Part shown: positions 8,346 to 16,168 of the stretch, piece after piece
Numbering within the stretch: position 1 is the stretch's first letter
How the letters are laid out: every line of letters begins with the position of its first letter
Assembly: GCA_031413815.1 (NCBI GenBank)
Contig: JANOFU010000102.1
Span: 62,001-126,000, forward strand
From: JAGVSR01 sp031413815
GTDB lineage: Bacteria; Pseudomonadota; Alphaproteobacteria; Rhizobiales; Hyphomicrobiaceae
DNA length: 64,000 nucleotides
Direction of reading: 5' to 3'
Program-made: the position numbers and the translations under genes
The notes under the pieces: generated by a model
Told to the model about the DNA's origin: nothing
The model's database searches: none
Seen by the model: the letters and a program-made list of their open reading frames with translations, nothing else

Positions 8346-8584
8346 AACGCGTCTCCCCAACGTGAGAAGCTGGACTGAGGCTTAAAGTGCCAGTCAGCTC
8401 CTGTCGAAGCTGCCTGCAATCGACATGCCGGTTCTCAAGACCGAATCCACCTTGCCGCCTTAAGTATATTTTGAGTTTACCAACGGTGTATTAAAGGGCC
8501 ACTACCCGGAACGTGATCAACCGGCAACCCGATGTATCAGGGTGAATAGATCTTAGATGATACGGACAATCCGGATGCGCCGTT

Positions 8585-9019
8585 TCACTCTGCTGCGGCA
8601 GGGACGAGGCGGACCGGCCCGGCAGCGGCCTGGCCCAAGGGCACGGACCGGTAAAAGCAGGTTCGCTGACCCGTGTGGCATGCAACACCGGCCCCTGCCA
8701 CGCTCACCTTGAGCCAAAGAGCGTCTTGATCGCAGTCGACGCGCATGTCCGACACCCGCAACACGTTCCCGCTGTCTTCGCCCTTTTTCCATATTTTGCG
8801 CCGCGAGCGGCTCCAGAAATGCGCTTCCCCCGTTTCGATGGTCAGGCGCATAGCTTCCGCGTTCATCCACGCTAACATGAGCACAACGCCAGTATTGGCG
8901 TCGGTCGCCACGGCCGCCACGAGACCTTCGGCGTCGAACTTCGGCGTCAGGACCAAATCGTGCTCAAGCTCACTCGTGGAGCCGGGCTTGGGAAACTGTG
9001 AAGTGCTTTGGGACGTCAT
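8585..9019 (-). CDS. hisI: Phosphoribosyl-AMP cyclohydrolase HisI
   Basis: HisI opens the adenine ring of phosphoribosyl-AMP in the third step of histidine synthesis. The 144-residue protein has the typical core: AWMNAEAMRLTIETGEAHFW, then SRSRRKIWKKGEDSGN. The metal sites follow as DCDQDALW (Mg/Zn-binding aspartates) and the zinc-binding CHTGQRTCFYR. It is not fused to HisE, as usual in alphaproteobacteria. The start at 9019 is supported by GAGGG seven bases upstream; an upstream in-frame ATG would add 27 poorly conserved residues. It is transcribed divergently from the scaffold-protein gene. Confidence 0.95.
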   Translation of the reverse strand: MTSQSTSQFPKPGSTSELEHDLVLTPKFDAEGLVAAVATDANTGVVLMLAWMNAEAMRLTIETGEAHFWSRSRRKIWKKGEDSGNVLRVSDMRVDCDQDALWLKVSVAGAGVACHTGQRTCFYRSVPLGQAAAGPVRLVPAAAE

Positions 9020-9147
9020 TTGACCCTCGATAACCGCGGAATGATGGGACGAGCCCTGGCCGGAAGTGTCTGAAGGGCTATATATGATGGGCGTGCGCAC
9101 CAGGATAGAGAGCCAGCACCCACCCAGTGCGCACCGCGGCAGGAGCC

Positions 9148-9627
9148 ATGGCAGACCTCGACGACATCTACAACACCAAGATCCTGGAGCTGGCGGCCGC
9201 CATGCCTCGCGCGGGCCGTTTGGCTGCGCCGGATGCGACGGCGAGCGCGCACGCCAAGCTGTGCGGATCGACCGTGAGCATCGACCTTCGCCTGGAGGGC
9301 ACCCGCATCGCAGACTTCGCTCAAACCGTCAAAGCCTGCCTGCTGGGACAAGCCGTGGCTTCGGTCGTTGGCCGCGAGATCGCTGGCACGGACGTTGGAG
9401 AATTCCGCGCTGTGGCGCGACAGATGAGCGCCATGCTGAAGGACAACGGCCCGCCGCCATCGGGGCGCTGGGCAGACCTAGGCGTCCTCGAACCTGTGCG
9501 CGATTATCGCCATCGCCACGCCTCGACGCTGCTCGTGTTCGAAGCCGTTGAGAAGGCGATTGCGGAGATTGAGGCGACATGCGGCGTGGCGGCAGTTGAA
9601 GCGGCGGCGACGCACGCCCGAAAGTAG
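9148..9627 (+). CDS. IscU/NifU-like iron-sulfur scaffold family protein
   Basis: A 159-residue protein with the IscU-like fold. Two of the three scaffold cysteines are identifiable: Cys39 in KLCGSTVSIDL and Cys64 in VKACLLGQAVASVV. The third cysteine, which in IscU lies in HCSMLAEDAI, is replaced by Ala125 in RHASTLLVFEAV, and the Asp after the first Cys is Ser. Proteins like this are annotated as scaffolds in alphaproteobacteria, but whether they bind a cluster is uncertain. ATG at 9148 has AGGAG directly upstream. It starts a tight group with the cupin and yidD genes. Confidence 0.85.
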   Translation: MADLDDIYNTKILELAAAMPRAGRLAAPDATASAHAKLCGSTVSIDLRLEGTRIADFAQTVKACLLGQAVASVVGREIAGTDVGEFRAVARQMSAMLKDNGPPPSGRWADLGVLEPVRDYRHRHASTLLVFEAVEKAIAEIEATCGVAAVEAAATHARK

Positions 9628-9638
9628 GGAAGGACCTG

Positions 9639-10103
9639 ATGCGCGTTATTGACGATCCGATTCAGTTGCCTGGCTGGCGCAGCACGATCTACCCCAAACC
9701 GCTCGACGAGGGATTTGAGGGCCGCGTTAAACGCGCGCTCACCGAGCCGCTCGGTCTGACGCAGTTCGGCATCAATCTCACAACACTTGAGCCGGGTGCC
9801 AAGTCCTCCCACCGCCACTATCACATGGCGGAAGATGAGATGATCTACGTGGTGTCAGGCGAAGTGGTGCTGATCTCGGACGACGGTGAGCAGGTGCTCA
9901 ATGCCTCAACGGCCGCCGGTTTCCCAGCCGGCGAGACGAATGGTCACCATCTTGTCAATCGTAGCGCGGCCCCGGCAACTTACCTTGAAATCGGCTCGCG
10001 CAGTCCCGACGAGGACGTGACCTATTCAGATGTCGATCTGCGCGGCGAGAAGCGCAACTTCAAGTATCAGTTCTTCAAGAAATCTGGCGAGCCCTACAAA
10101 TGA
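9639..10103 (+). CDS. Single-domain cupin protein
   Basis: A 154-residue protein with one cupin domain at about residues 45-120. Motif 1 is HRHYHMAEDEMIYVVSGE, with two His and a Glu available for metal binding. Motif 2 is GFPAGETNGHHLVN, with a further His. The C-terminal tail continues with charged residues (DVDLRGEKRNFKYQFFKK). Enzymatic and purely binding roles are both possible for this family. AGGGAAGGA provides a good ribosome binding site, 12 bases after the scaffold gene. Its stop overlaps the yidD start (ATGA), suggesting translational coupling. Confidence 0.9.
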   Translation: MRVIDDPIQLPGWRSTIYPKPLDEGFEGRVKRALTEPLGLTQFGINLTTLEPGAKSSHRHYHMAEDEMIYVVSGEVVLISDDGEQVLNASTAAGFPAGETNGHHLVNRSAAPATYLEIGSRSPDEDVTYSDVDLRGEKRNFKYQFFKKSGEPYK

Positions 10104-10417
10104 CCCTCGCCGCTCGCATCCTCAAAGCTCCAATCCACCTCTACCGGTGGACGTTAAAGCCGCTGATCGGCATGGACTGCCGCCACCTGCCGACATGCTC
10201 GGAGTATGCGCTCGAAGCGATCGATAAGAACGGCGCGTGGAAAGGCTTCTGGCTGATGATCTCGCGCCTGTCGCGCTGCCATCCGTGGGGCAGCGCTGGC
10301 TACGATCCCGTGCCCGATTTAAGCGGCGTCCGCCACCACTTCCAACCCTGGCACTATGGACGCTGGCAGCGATGCAATTTCTGCAGCCGTGTCGAGCGTG
10401 AAGGCGGCGAAGTCTGA
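10100..10417 (+). CDS. yidD: Membrane protein insertion efficiency factor YidD
   Basis: YidD is a small peripheral inner-membrane protein that assists YidC-dependent insertion. The first 75 residues carry the family core: an amphipathic N-terminus, the cysteine-containing CRHLPTCSEYALEAI segment, SRCHPWG and GYDPVPDL. In most members the protein ends shortly after the DPVP motif. Here about 30 more residues follow, rich in aromatic and charged residues. That extra tail is read antisense to the last 33 codons of the convergent gene at 10319-10825. The tail may result from loss of an earlier stop codon. Confidence 0.92.
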   Translation: MTLAARILKAPIHLYRWTLKPLIGMDCRHLPTCSEYALEAIDKNGAWKGFWLMISRLSRCHPWGSAGYDPVPDLSGVRHHFQPWHYGRWQRCNFCSRVEREGGEV

Positions 10418-10825
10418 GGCTTCCGGCGCGTAGACTGTTTCAGTACCCAGCTCAGCCACCGTCTTCATGAAATCGCACAAGGCGTCGAAGCCCCGCTGGG
10501 CGACGTACTCGAACGCCTTCATTTCCCAGACGCTGAGACCTTGATAAACTTGACCAGCGAGAATCGTCTTGACCGCGATTTCGGGGCAGGCATCGCTCTT
10601 GATGAAGTTGTTGAGGTGCGGCTGCAAAGATGCAGACGGCGTTGGCACGCCGGTGGGAAAGCCAGTCGCGTAGGCCGAGCGCTTGAACAGGTTCTCGTTG
10701 AGGAAGTGTTCGGTGAGACGAGCGTGCATGACCGGATCGATCGAGGCCTGGACCTGGATCAATGGACGCATCTTGCCCTGAATGTTGACCATGGCTTTGC
10801 GGATCAACAGCTTCGGCTCTTGCAT
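10319..10825 (-). CDS. Hypothetical protein, convergently overlapping yidD
   Basis: I do not recognise this 168-residue protein. It has no signal peptide or membrane segment, has mixed helix/strand character and looks like a soluble protein. Notable pieces are MVNIQGKMRPLIQVQASID near the start and QPHLNNFIKSDACPEIAV in the middle. A DUF6924-like or phage origin cannot be shown. Its last 33 codons overlap the 3' end of yidD on the opposite strand. No strong ribosome binding site precedes the ATG at 10825 beyond CTGGGGGACCC. Coding seems more likely than not because residue composition is balanced and unlike the antisense shadow frames. Confidence 0.65.
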   Translation of the reverse strand: MQEPKLLIRKAMVNIQGKMRPLIQVQASIDPVMHARLTEHFLNENLFKRSAYATGFPTGVPTPSASLQPHLNNFIKSDACPEIAVKTILAGQVYQGLSVWEMKAFEYVAQRGFDALCDFMKTVAELGTETVYAPEASDFAAFTLDTAAEIASLPASIVPGLEVVADAA

Positions 10826-11052
10826 TGGGTCCCCCAGGATTATGGATTGCCGCTAAGGCGTCAGCGGGCAAATCGCAGTTACGGGAGGGTAACCGGGACT
10901 GGTTACGGAACCGGAAGCGAAGACAGTGAACGACGCGCTAACGTCTGTGCCATGCACACGGGGTGGGCGCCTATGTTTATCTGATGCGGGAATTACCGCG
11001 CAGCAACACTTTCCGGATATCTTTGGGCTGAGTTTACCGGGGAGAACTTCAA

Positions 11053-12225
11053 ATGAAAATTCCGGCCCTGCCGAGCGTTGACTGCGCGCTCCTGCATGAG
11101 CAGTTCAAGCCGATGGACAGCCGGCGGCTGTTTGAAGCCGTTGAAAGCCTAGCCGCACGCTTCGGTTATGCTCGGGCGTGCCAGTTGATCGTCACATCCA
11201 CAGATAAGGATGTGCATGTCTTTGCCGGGGATCACCGCATTCTCATCAGCCAAAACCCGCAGCCGCTTGAGCCGGACGGATTCCGGACAGCGCTGACAAC
11301 GCCGTTTACCGGTATGATCTTTCCGGGTGCCCGCGATGCGGTGGACCGGCATCGCGCGAATACGTTCTTGTCCATCGGCAAAGGTGTGACGTCACTCCCG
11401 CCGGAGATGTTGCAGTCAGAGTTCGGCCAGATGCTTGCGGATAGGACTGCGTTCACAACGTCGGAAGAGGCGCAGCGGGCGTTCGGCCTGTGTGAGGACC
11501 TGACGAAGCTGATGAGTGGTCATAACCCGGCCAGCGCCATCCATTGGTGCGCGTCCGACAATCTCATTCCTCAAGCCTTCTTTGATCAAGCGACGGCCGG
11601 GGGTGACGCCACGCTCCTGCACATCCGCCCCTACATCACATCGAGCGCCGGACGCATGGGCGATGGCCTGCCGATTGGTGTCACCGCCAACGGCAGCCAA
11701 TGGCTGCTCGGCAAAATGGTGACCTTCGAGGAAGCGCGCGTGCCCATCTCATGGATGATCGAGGCAACGTATGGCTTTATCAGAATGTGCCTTGTGCGCG
11801 GCTCGCTGATCCCGCACATGGATACCTTCAGTGTCGAAGGCCAGGATTGGCAGGTCGGCGTGTTTCACGAAAAGATTGAGGGGTTCGACAGCTGGGAAAA
11901 AGTTCGCCTGGTGGTGCTGAACCATCCCAAGTACGGCATCCGCAGCCACGCACCTGTGAAGCGATCGTTCGTCTACAAAGACGTCGAGGATATGAAACAG
12001 CGAGCCGTGGCGGAGCGCCAGGAAGTCCACGCAGCCAACGATGTGCCTCACACTGCCGCCGGATATGCCAACACGTCGGGTGCACGCAAATCCGCGGATA
12101 TTGCGGGACTGCGGAGCCTCGCGATCACCAGCGCGGCCAATACGCAACGAGTGGCTCGGTCGACGTCCCTGGATGGCGGACTAATCAACCGGTTCCGCTC
12201 GCTGATCACCGGCTCGACCGGCTGA
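11053..12225 (+). CDS. Hypothetical protein, possibly DUF4261-like
   Basis: A 390-residue soluble protein without a signal peptide. The segment at about residues 195-275, including GVTANGSQWLLGKMV and YGFIRMCLVRGSLI, resembles the pattern of DUF4261 proteins (a Gly-rich strand, a helix, then a Gly-Asp/Ser turn). This is a weak similarity judged by eye. The N-terminal half contains CQLIVTSTDKDVHVF and PFTGMIFPGARDAVDRHRA. The last 70 residues are Ala/Ser/Thr-rich and probably disordered. GGGGAGAAC lies just upstream of the ATG. It stands alone between unknown genes, and its function is unknown. Confidence 0.75.
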   Translation: MKIPALPSVDCALLHEQFKPMDSRRLFEAVESLAARFGYARACQLIVTSTDKDVHVFAGDHRILISQNPQPLEPDGFRTALTTPFTGMIFPGARDAVDRHRANTFLSIGKGVTSLPPEMLQSEFGQMLADRTAFTTSEEAQRAFGLCEDLTKLMSGHNPASAIHWCASDNLIPQAFFDQATAGGDATLLHIRPYITSSAGRMGDGLPIGVTANGSQWLLGKMVTFEEARVPISWMIEATYGFIRMCLVRGSLIPHMDTFSVEGQDWQVGVFHEKIEGFDSWEKVRLVVLNHPKYGIRSHAPVKRSFVYKDVEDMKQRAVAERQEVHAANDVPHTAAGYANTSGARKSADIAGLRSLAITSAANTQRVARSTSLDGGLINRFRSLITGSTG

Positions 12226-12307
12226 TCGCAAGCGATTTTGACCGTTGAACTGCGGGCTGCCGCCCGCGGGCTTTCAGACGGGCGGACGAAGTGTTAGACT
12301 TTTGACC

Positions 12308-12868
12308 ATGAACGCGCCCCCTAGAAACAAGCGCATGACCGTTGACGAATTTATCCCCTGGGCCAGGGCCCAGCCCAAGGGGCGGTATGAGCTCGTGCAC
12401 GGCGAGGTTGTGGCCATGAGTCCTGAGCGATCCCGCCACCGGCAAGTCAAGGGCACAATTTTTATGGCTCTTACAGCCGCTCTACAAAAGCGAGGACTTG
12501 CAGGCGTCGTTGAGCCTGATGGCTCCACAGTTCGGATTGGCCCAGATGCCGCCTTCGAACCTGACGCGCTCGTCTATTTGGGGAAGCGCTTGCTGCCGGG
12601 TAGTATCGAAGTCCCTCATCCTGTGATTGTTGTTGAAGTCCTGTCCGAGGGGACGGCAGGCGTAGACTCGGGTCGCAAATTCAGCGGGTACTTCTCACTT
12701 CCTAGCGTTGTGCACTACCTCATCGTGGATGCGGATTTAGATCTCATCGCGCATCATAGGCGCATGCCAACGGGTACAATTGAGAGTTCAACCGTGACGT
12801 CCGGTGTTCTGCATCTTGATCCACCGGGACTCGAGCTACCGCTTGCGGATATTTTTCCATCGCATTAG
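12308..12868 (+). CDS. Uma2 family (DUF820) endonuclease-like protein
   Basis: A 186-residue protein of the Uma2/DUF820 family, which has a PD-(D/E)xK restriction-endonuclease-like fold. The start of the fold is typical: MTVDEFIPWARAQPKGRYELVHGEVVAMSP. The presumed active-site residues follow in FEPDALVYLG (Asp) and VIVVEVLSEGT (Glu), with a downstream Lys in DSGRKFSGY. The biological role of the family is not established despite its abundance in cyanobacteria and some other phyla. ATG at 12308 is preferred over an upstream in-frame ATG because the conserved part begins there. Single copy here, no transposon ends seen. Confidence 0.9.
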   Translation: MNAPPRNKRMTVDEFIPWARAQPKGRYELVHGEVVAMSPERSRHRQVKGTIFMALTAALQKRGLAGVVEPDGSTVRIGPDAAFEPDALVYLGKRLLPGSIEVPHPVIVVEVLSEGTAGVDSGRKFSGYFSLPSVVHYLIVDADLDLIAHHRRMPTGTIESSTVTSGVLHLDPPGLELPLADIFPSH

Positions 12869-12916
12869 GTTTAGGATGGTTGCCGAAAATGGTCAAAAAC
12901 GCGGGACGACCCGTCG

Positions 12917-13441
12917 TTACTTTTTTGGTTCGCCCGACGCGTTCCCCAGCAGCTTGAACGACAAAAAGTATTTCTCGTTTGCTTCCGAAGTCTCCGTCCC
13001 CTTCGCAACAATCGCGACGATCTGATAGATCCGGTTGTTTGCAATAGCTGTGCGGCCCCGCCAGACCATACCCATCGTATCTGCAATCACATCGCGGGCC
13101 GGATGCCCGCCGATATCGATTTTCGCTTCGGCTCGCAGTTTTCCGCGAACACCGTCGACACTTCGGTCGCGCATGTTATCGAGAACCCGCTCGAAGTCGC
13201 CGGGTCCGACGGCACCCTCTGTGAGGTCCCATATCGTCACGTCGTAGACGGCAGCGGGCGAGCGAAGGGCGTAGGTCCGTATCTTGCCGCCGTCGTCGCC
13301 GCTTTGTTCGTTGAATTCGGGCTTGCCCGGAAATTCAACCTGAAACCCGAGACCATCCGGTTTGACCAGTTCCCATGTTTGGGCGGCGCACGGTGCTCCA
13401 TAGAGAGCAATCGAGAGTAGAAGCGCTATGACGATACGCAT
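12917..13441 (-). CDS. Secreted hypothetical protein
   Basis: A 174-residue exported protein of unknown function. The signal peptide is MRIVIALLLSIALYGAPCAAQ with cleavage likely after CAA. The mature part (about 150 residues) looks like a compact alpha/beta domain and contains GFQVEFPGKPEF, VYDVTIWDLTEG and GHPARDVIADTMG. The GKPE region followed by such strands is common in small periplasmic proteins of alphaproteobacteria. ATG at 13441 has GAGG nine bases upstream; a start seven codons earlier is possible. It converges with the Uma2 gene (48 bases between stops) and diverges from thrS. Confidence 0.82.
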   Translation of the reverse strand: MRIVIALLLSIALYGAPCAAQTWELVKPDGLGFQVEFPGKPEFNEQSGDDGGKIRTYALRSPAAVYDVTIWDLTEGAVGPGDFERVLDNMRDRSVDGVRGKLRAEAKIDIGGHPARDVIADTMGMVWRGRTAIANNRIYQIVAIVAKGTETSEANEKYFLSFKLLGNASGEPKK

Positions 13442-13665
13442 CTGAGCCTCAATGACTTTCAACGGAGAACGACGAGTTTAGCGCGATCAGCCGGGTGGAC
13501 AATTCCAAATGCGCAACGCGGCTAACGATATAGCCAACGCCTGCTTTGCACAGGAGCGAGGACGAGCCATGCCCCGCTTGACTTTACGGCTCGAAATCGC
13601 CGATCTACCGGCCCGACATCGACTTACGCCGATTGGTATGCGGCGAGTGAGCAAAGGAGACTGCT

Positions 13666-15603
13666 ATGAGCGAAGTAACGCTGACGTTCCCCGATGGGGC
13701 AAGCCGCAAGGTGGCGTCCGGCACCACGGGTCTCGACGTCGCCAAGGGAATCTCGCCGTCGCTCGCCAAGCGTACGGTTGCCATGCAACTCGATGGCGTG
13801 TTGGCCGACCTCATCGACCCGATCACCAACGACGCACAGATCAATTTCCTCTCGCGCACGGACCCGGCGGCTCTCGAGCTGATCCGGCATGACGCCGCGC
13901 ATGTTATGGCGGAAGCCGTACAGGCGCTGTGGCCCGGCACGCAGGTGACCATCGGCCCGGTCATCGACAACGGCTTCTTCTACGACTTCGCGAAAGATCA
14001 GCCGTTCGTACCCGACGACATGGCCAAGATCGAAAAGAAGATGCACGAGATCATTGCCAAGAATGCGCCGTTCACCAAAGAGGTGTGGAGCCGCGACAAG
14101 GCAAAGGAGCACTTCCGCGCCAAGGGCGAACTGTTCAAGATCGAACTGGTCGACGCCATCCCCGAGGATCAAGCGCTCAAGATCTACAGCCAAGGCGAGT
14201 GGCTGGATCTGTGCCGCGGTCCGCACATGACCTCGACGGGTGCGATCGGCAAGGCCTTCAAGCTGCAACGCTTTGCCGGCGCGTATTGGCGCGGGATCTC
14301 AACCAACCCGCAGCTGCAGCGCGTTTACGGCACCGCGTGGGCGACGCAGGACGATCTCGACGCGCACTTAAAGCAGATCGAGGAAGCAGAAAAGCGCGAT
14401 CATCGCAAACTCGGCCGCGAAATGGATCTGTTCCATTTCCAGGAGGAAGCGCCCGGCTCCGTGTTCTGGCACGCGAAGGGCTGGACGCTGTTCCAGACGC
14501 TGATCAATTACATGCGCCGCCAGCAGCAGAAGGCCGGCTATCAGGAAGTGAATTCTCCCGACATGATGGAGAAGCACTTCTGGGAGCTGTCGGGGCACTG
14601 GGAGAACTACGGTGAGAACATGTTTACGACCACGCTTCCCGACGAGCGCGTGTTCTGCTGCAAGCCGATGAACTGCCCGGGTCACGTGCAGATCTATAAG
14701 CACGGCCTCAAAAGCTATCGCGATCTGCCGTACAAAATTGCCGAGTTCGGCAAGGTCCACCGCTACGAGCCGTCGGGCGCGTTGCACGGCATGCTGCGCG
14801 TGCGCCACTTCACGCAAGACGATGCGCACATTTTCATCACCGAAAATCAGATCATGGAGGAATGCCTCAAGATCAACGATCTGATGCTGGCGATCTACAA
14901 GGACTTCGGCTTTGAAGATATTTTCATCAAGCTGTCGACGCGGCCTGAAAAGCGTGTCGGCGCCGATCACCTGTGGGACAAGGCCGAAAAGGCGCTGGGC
15001 GATGTCCTCGACGAAGTGAAGCGGCAGTCGAACGGGCGTGTCAAAACAGCGTTGCAGCCGGGCGAGGGCGCATTCTACGGGCCCAAACTCGAGTACGTCT
15101 TAAAGGATGCCATTGGTCGCGAGTGGCAGTGCGGCACGACGCAGGTCGATTTCAATCTGGCGGGCAGACTCGGTGCGTTCTACATCGACGAGCATTCGGA
15201 AAAGAAAACGCCGGTGATGATTCACCGCGCGATGTTCGGTTCACTCGAACGCTTCACCGGCATTCTGATCGAGAACTTCGCCGGCCATTTTCCGCTGTGG
15301 CTCGCCCCGTTGCAGGTTGTCGTCGCGACGATCACGTCGGAGGCCGACACCTACGCCAACGAAGTCGCGGCGAAGATGCGCGACGCGGGCCTGCGCGTGG
15401 AGACCGATCTGCGCAACGAAAAGATCGGCTACAAAGTGCGCGAGCACTCGCTGGCGAAGGTGCCGGTGATTTTGGCGGTTGGCATGCGGGACGCGGAGGC
15501 GCGGAATGTGTCGGTGCGGCGGCTGGGGTCGCAGGATCAGACGGTGCTGGGGCTCGTTGAGGCGATTGCCAACTTTAAGGCCGAGGCGAAGCCACCGGGG
15601 TGA
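13666..15603 (+). CDS. thrS: Threonyl-tRNA synthetase
   Basis: ThrRS charges tRNA-Thr and edits mischarged serine. The 645-residue length is standard. Domains in order are a TGS domain (residues 1-62), the editing domain with HDAAHVMAEAV, the class II catalytic core from about residue 240, and the anticodon-binding domain from about residue 540. Catalytic-core motifs are visible, including the zinc-site region CKPMNCPGH, the motif 2 loop VHRYEPSGALHGMLRVR and motif 3 near RAMFGSLER. AAAGGAG lies upstream of the ATG. No leader attenuator is apparent. A composite palindromic repeat begins two bases after the stop. Confidence 0.97.
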   Translation: MSEVTLTFPDGASRKVASGTTGLDVAKGISPSLAKRTVAMQLDGVLADLIDPITNDAQINFLSRTDPAALELIRHDAAHVMAEAVQALWPGTQVTIGPVIDNGFFYDFAKDQPFVPDDMAKIEKKMHEIIAKNAPFTKEVWSRDKAKEHFRAKGELFKIELVDAIPEDQALKIYSQGEWLDLCRGPHMTSTGAIGKAFKLQRFAGAYWRGISTNPQLQRVYGTAWATQDDLDAHLKQIEEAEKRDHRKLGREMDLFHFQEEAPGSVFWHAKGWTLFQTLINYMRRQQQKAGYQEVNSPDMMEKHFWELSGHWENYGENMFTTTLPDERVFCCKPMNCPGHVQIYKHGLKSYRDLPYKIAEFGKVHRYEPSGALHGMLRVRHFTQDDAHIFITENQIMEECLKINDLMLAIYKDFGFEDIFIKLSTRPEKRVGADHLWDKAEKALGDVLDEVKRQSNGRVKTALQPGEGAFYGPKLEYVLKDAIGREWQCGTTQVDFNLAGRLGAFYIDEHSEKKTPVMIHRAMFGSLERFTGILIENFAGHFPLWLAPLQVVVATITSEADTYANEVAAKMRDAGLRVETDLRNEKIGYKVREHSLAKVPVILAVGMRDAEARNVSVRRLGSQDQTVLGLVEAIANFKAEAKPPG

Positions 15604-15604
15604 C

Positions 15605-15725
15605 GCTTCTCCTTCTCGCCGCTTGCGGGGAGAGGGCCGTGCCGTGAGGCATGTCTTCGACATGACGTGAGGGGCAGCCCACGCGTTTGAACTAGCCGCT
15701 GCCACTCATCCTCACCTTCTCCCAG
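15605..15725. repeat. Composite palindromic element, copy A (diverged)
   Basis: The left hairpin is CTCGCCGCTTGCGGGGAGAG-like. It is followed by GTGAGGGGCAGCC, a spacer, GCTGCCACTCATCCTCACC and a right half CTTCTCCC that has lost its hairpin partner. The same order of blocks occurs in copies B (33824) and C (57397). It directly abuts the thrS stop codon and may serve as its transcription end. Confidence 0.75.
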
Positions 15726-15739
15726 TAAAGGACAGACAA

Positions 15740-15848
15740 GGTCGGACTGAGTGAGGGTGCCATCAGGCACCGCAACGATGTCCGACAATAGGCCGTTACG
15801 ATGTCGGACTTCGCATGGTCTCCTGCGGAGACCTCGCTCAGTCCGACC
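15740..15848. repeat. Nested inverted repeats
   Basis: The outer arms are GGTCGGACTGAG (15740-15751) and its perfect complement CTCAGTCCGACC (15837-15848). Inside are GGTGCCATCAGGCACC (15756-15771), TGTCCGACA/TGTCGGAC arms (15779-15810) and the hairpin GGTCTCC-TGC-GGAGACC (15817-15833). No reading frame of note runs through it. Confidence 0.8.
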
Positions 15849-15926
15849 CACCGGAGGTTGTGACCAATACCGCATTGACTTGAGCCGATATCCCCCTACA
15901 ACGCAGGCAGACGGGAGATTTTCATC

Positions 15927-16046
15927 ATGCCGACCATGTCGAACCTGCGCCGCCGCAAGATCCAGAAGCGCCAGCTCAAAGCCGAAAACACTGCCAAGCG
16001 CGTCGCCAAGGCTGAGAAGAAAGAGCGCAACGCCAAGGCTGGCTAA
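15927..16046 (+). CDS. Small highly basic protein, 39 residues
   Basis: This short gene reads MPTMSNLRRRKIQKRQLKAE and continues with alternating Lys, Ala, Glu and Arg to a TAA at 16044-16046. Of 39 residues, about 16 are Arg or Lys, and a single amphipathic helix is likely. GGGAG lies about ten bases upstream of the first ATG; a second ATG three codons later is an alternative start. The composition suggests nucleic-acid or ribosome binding, but this is inference only. It sits between a palindrome-rich spacer and the bactofilin gene, in the same direction. Confidence 0.7.
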   Translation: MPTMSNLRRRKIQKRQLKAENTAKRVAKAEKKERNAKAG

Positions 16047-16168
16047 CGGCGGCCTGCACGCGCAGCACCCCGCTCGGGAATATTCCCGCCCCACACCCGT
16101 TGATCATTGGACCGGCGCGCGCGGCTGCCATCCGGCGCCGGCTGTACCCGTGTTTGTGGGGAGTGAGT

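Larger units (their letters stand above)
15604..15926. other. Intergenic stretch rich in inverted repeats
   Basis: This 323-base gap is almost filled by two structures: copy A of the composite palindromic element (15605-15725) and a nested set of inverted repeats (15740-15848). The remainder, 15849-15926, should hold the promoter and ribosome binding site of the 39-residue peptide gene. Confidence 0.75.

Noticed and set aside
8460..8474. TTAA-N7-TTGA upstream of the patatin gene.
   Set aside because: One mismatch in an AT-rich patch; not enough to call a CtrA site.
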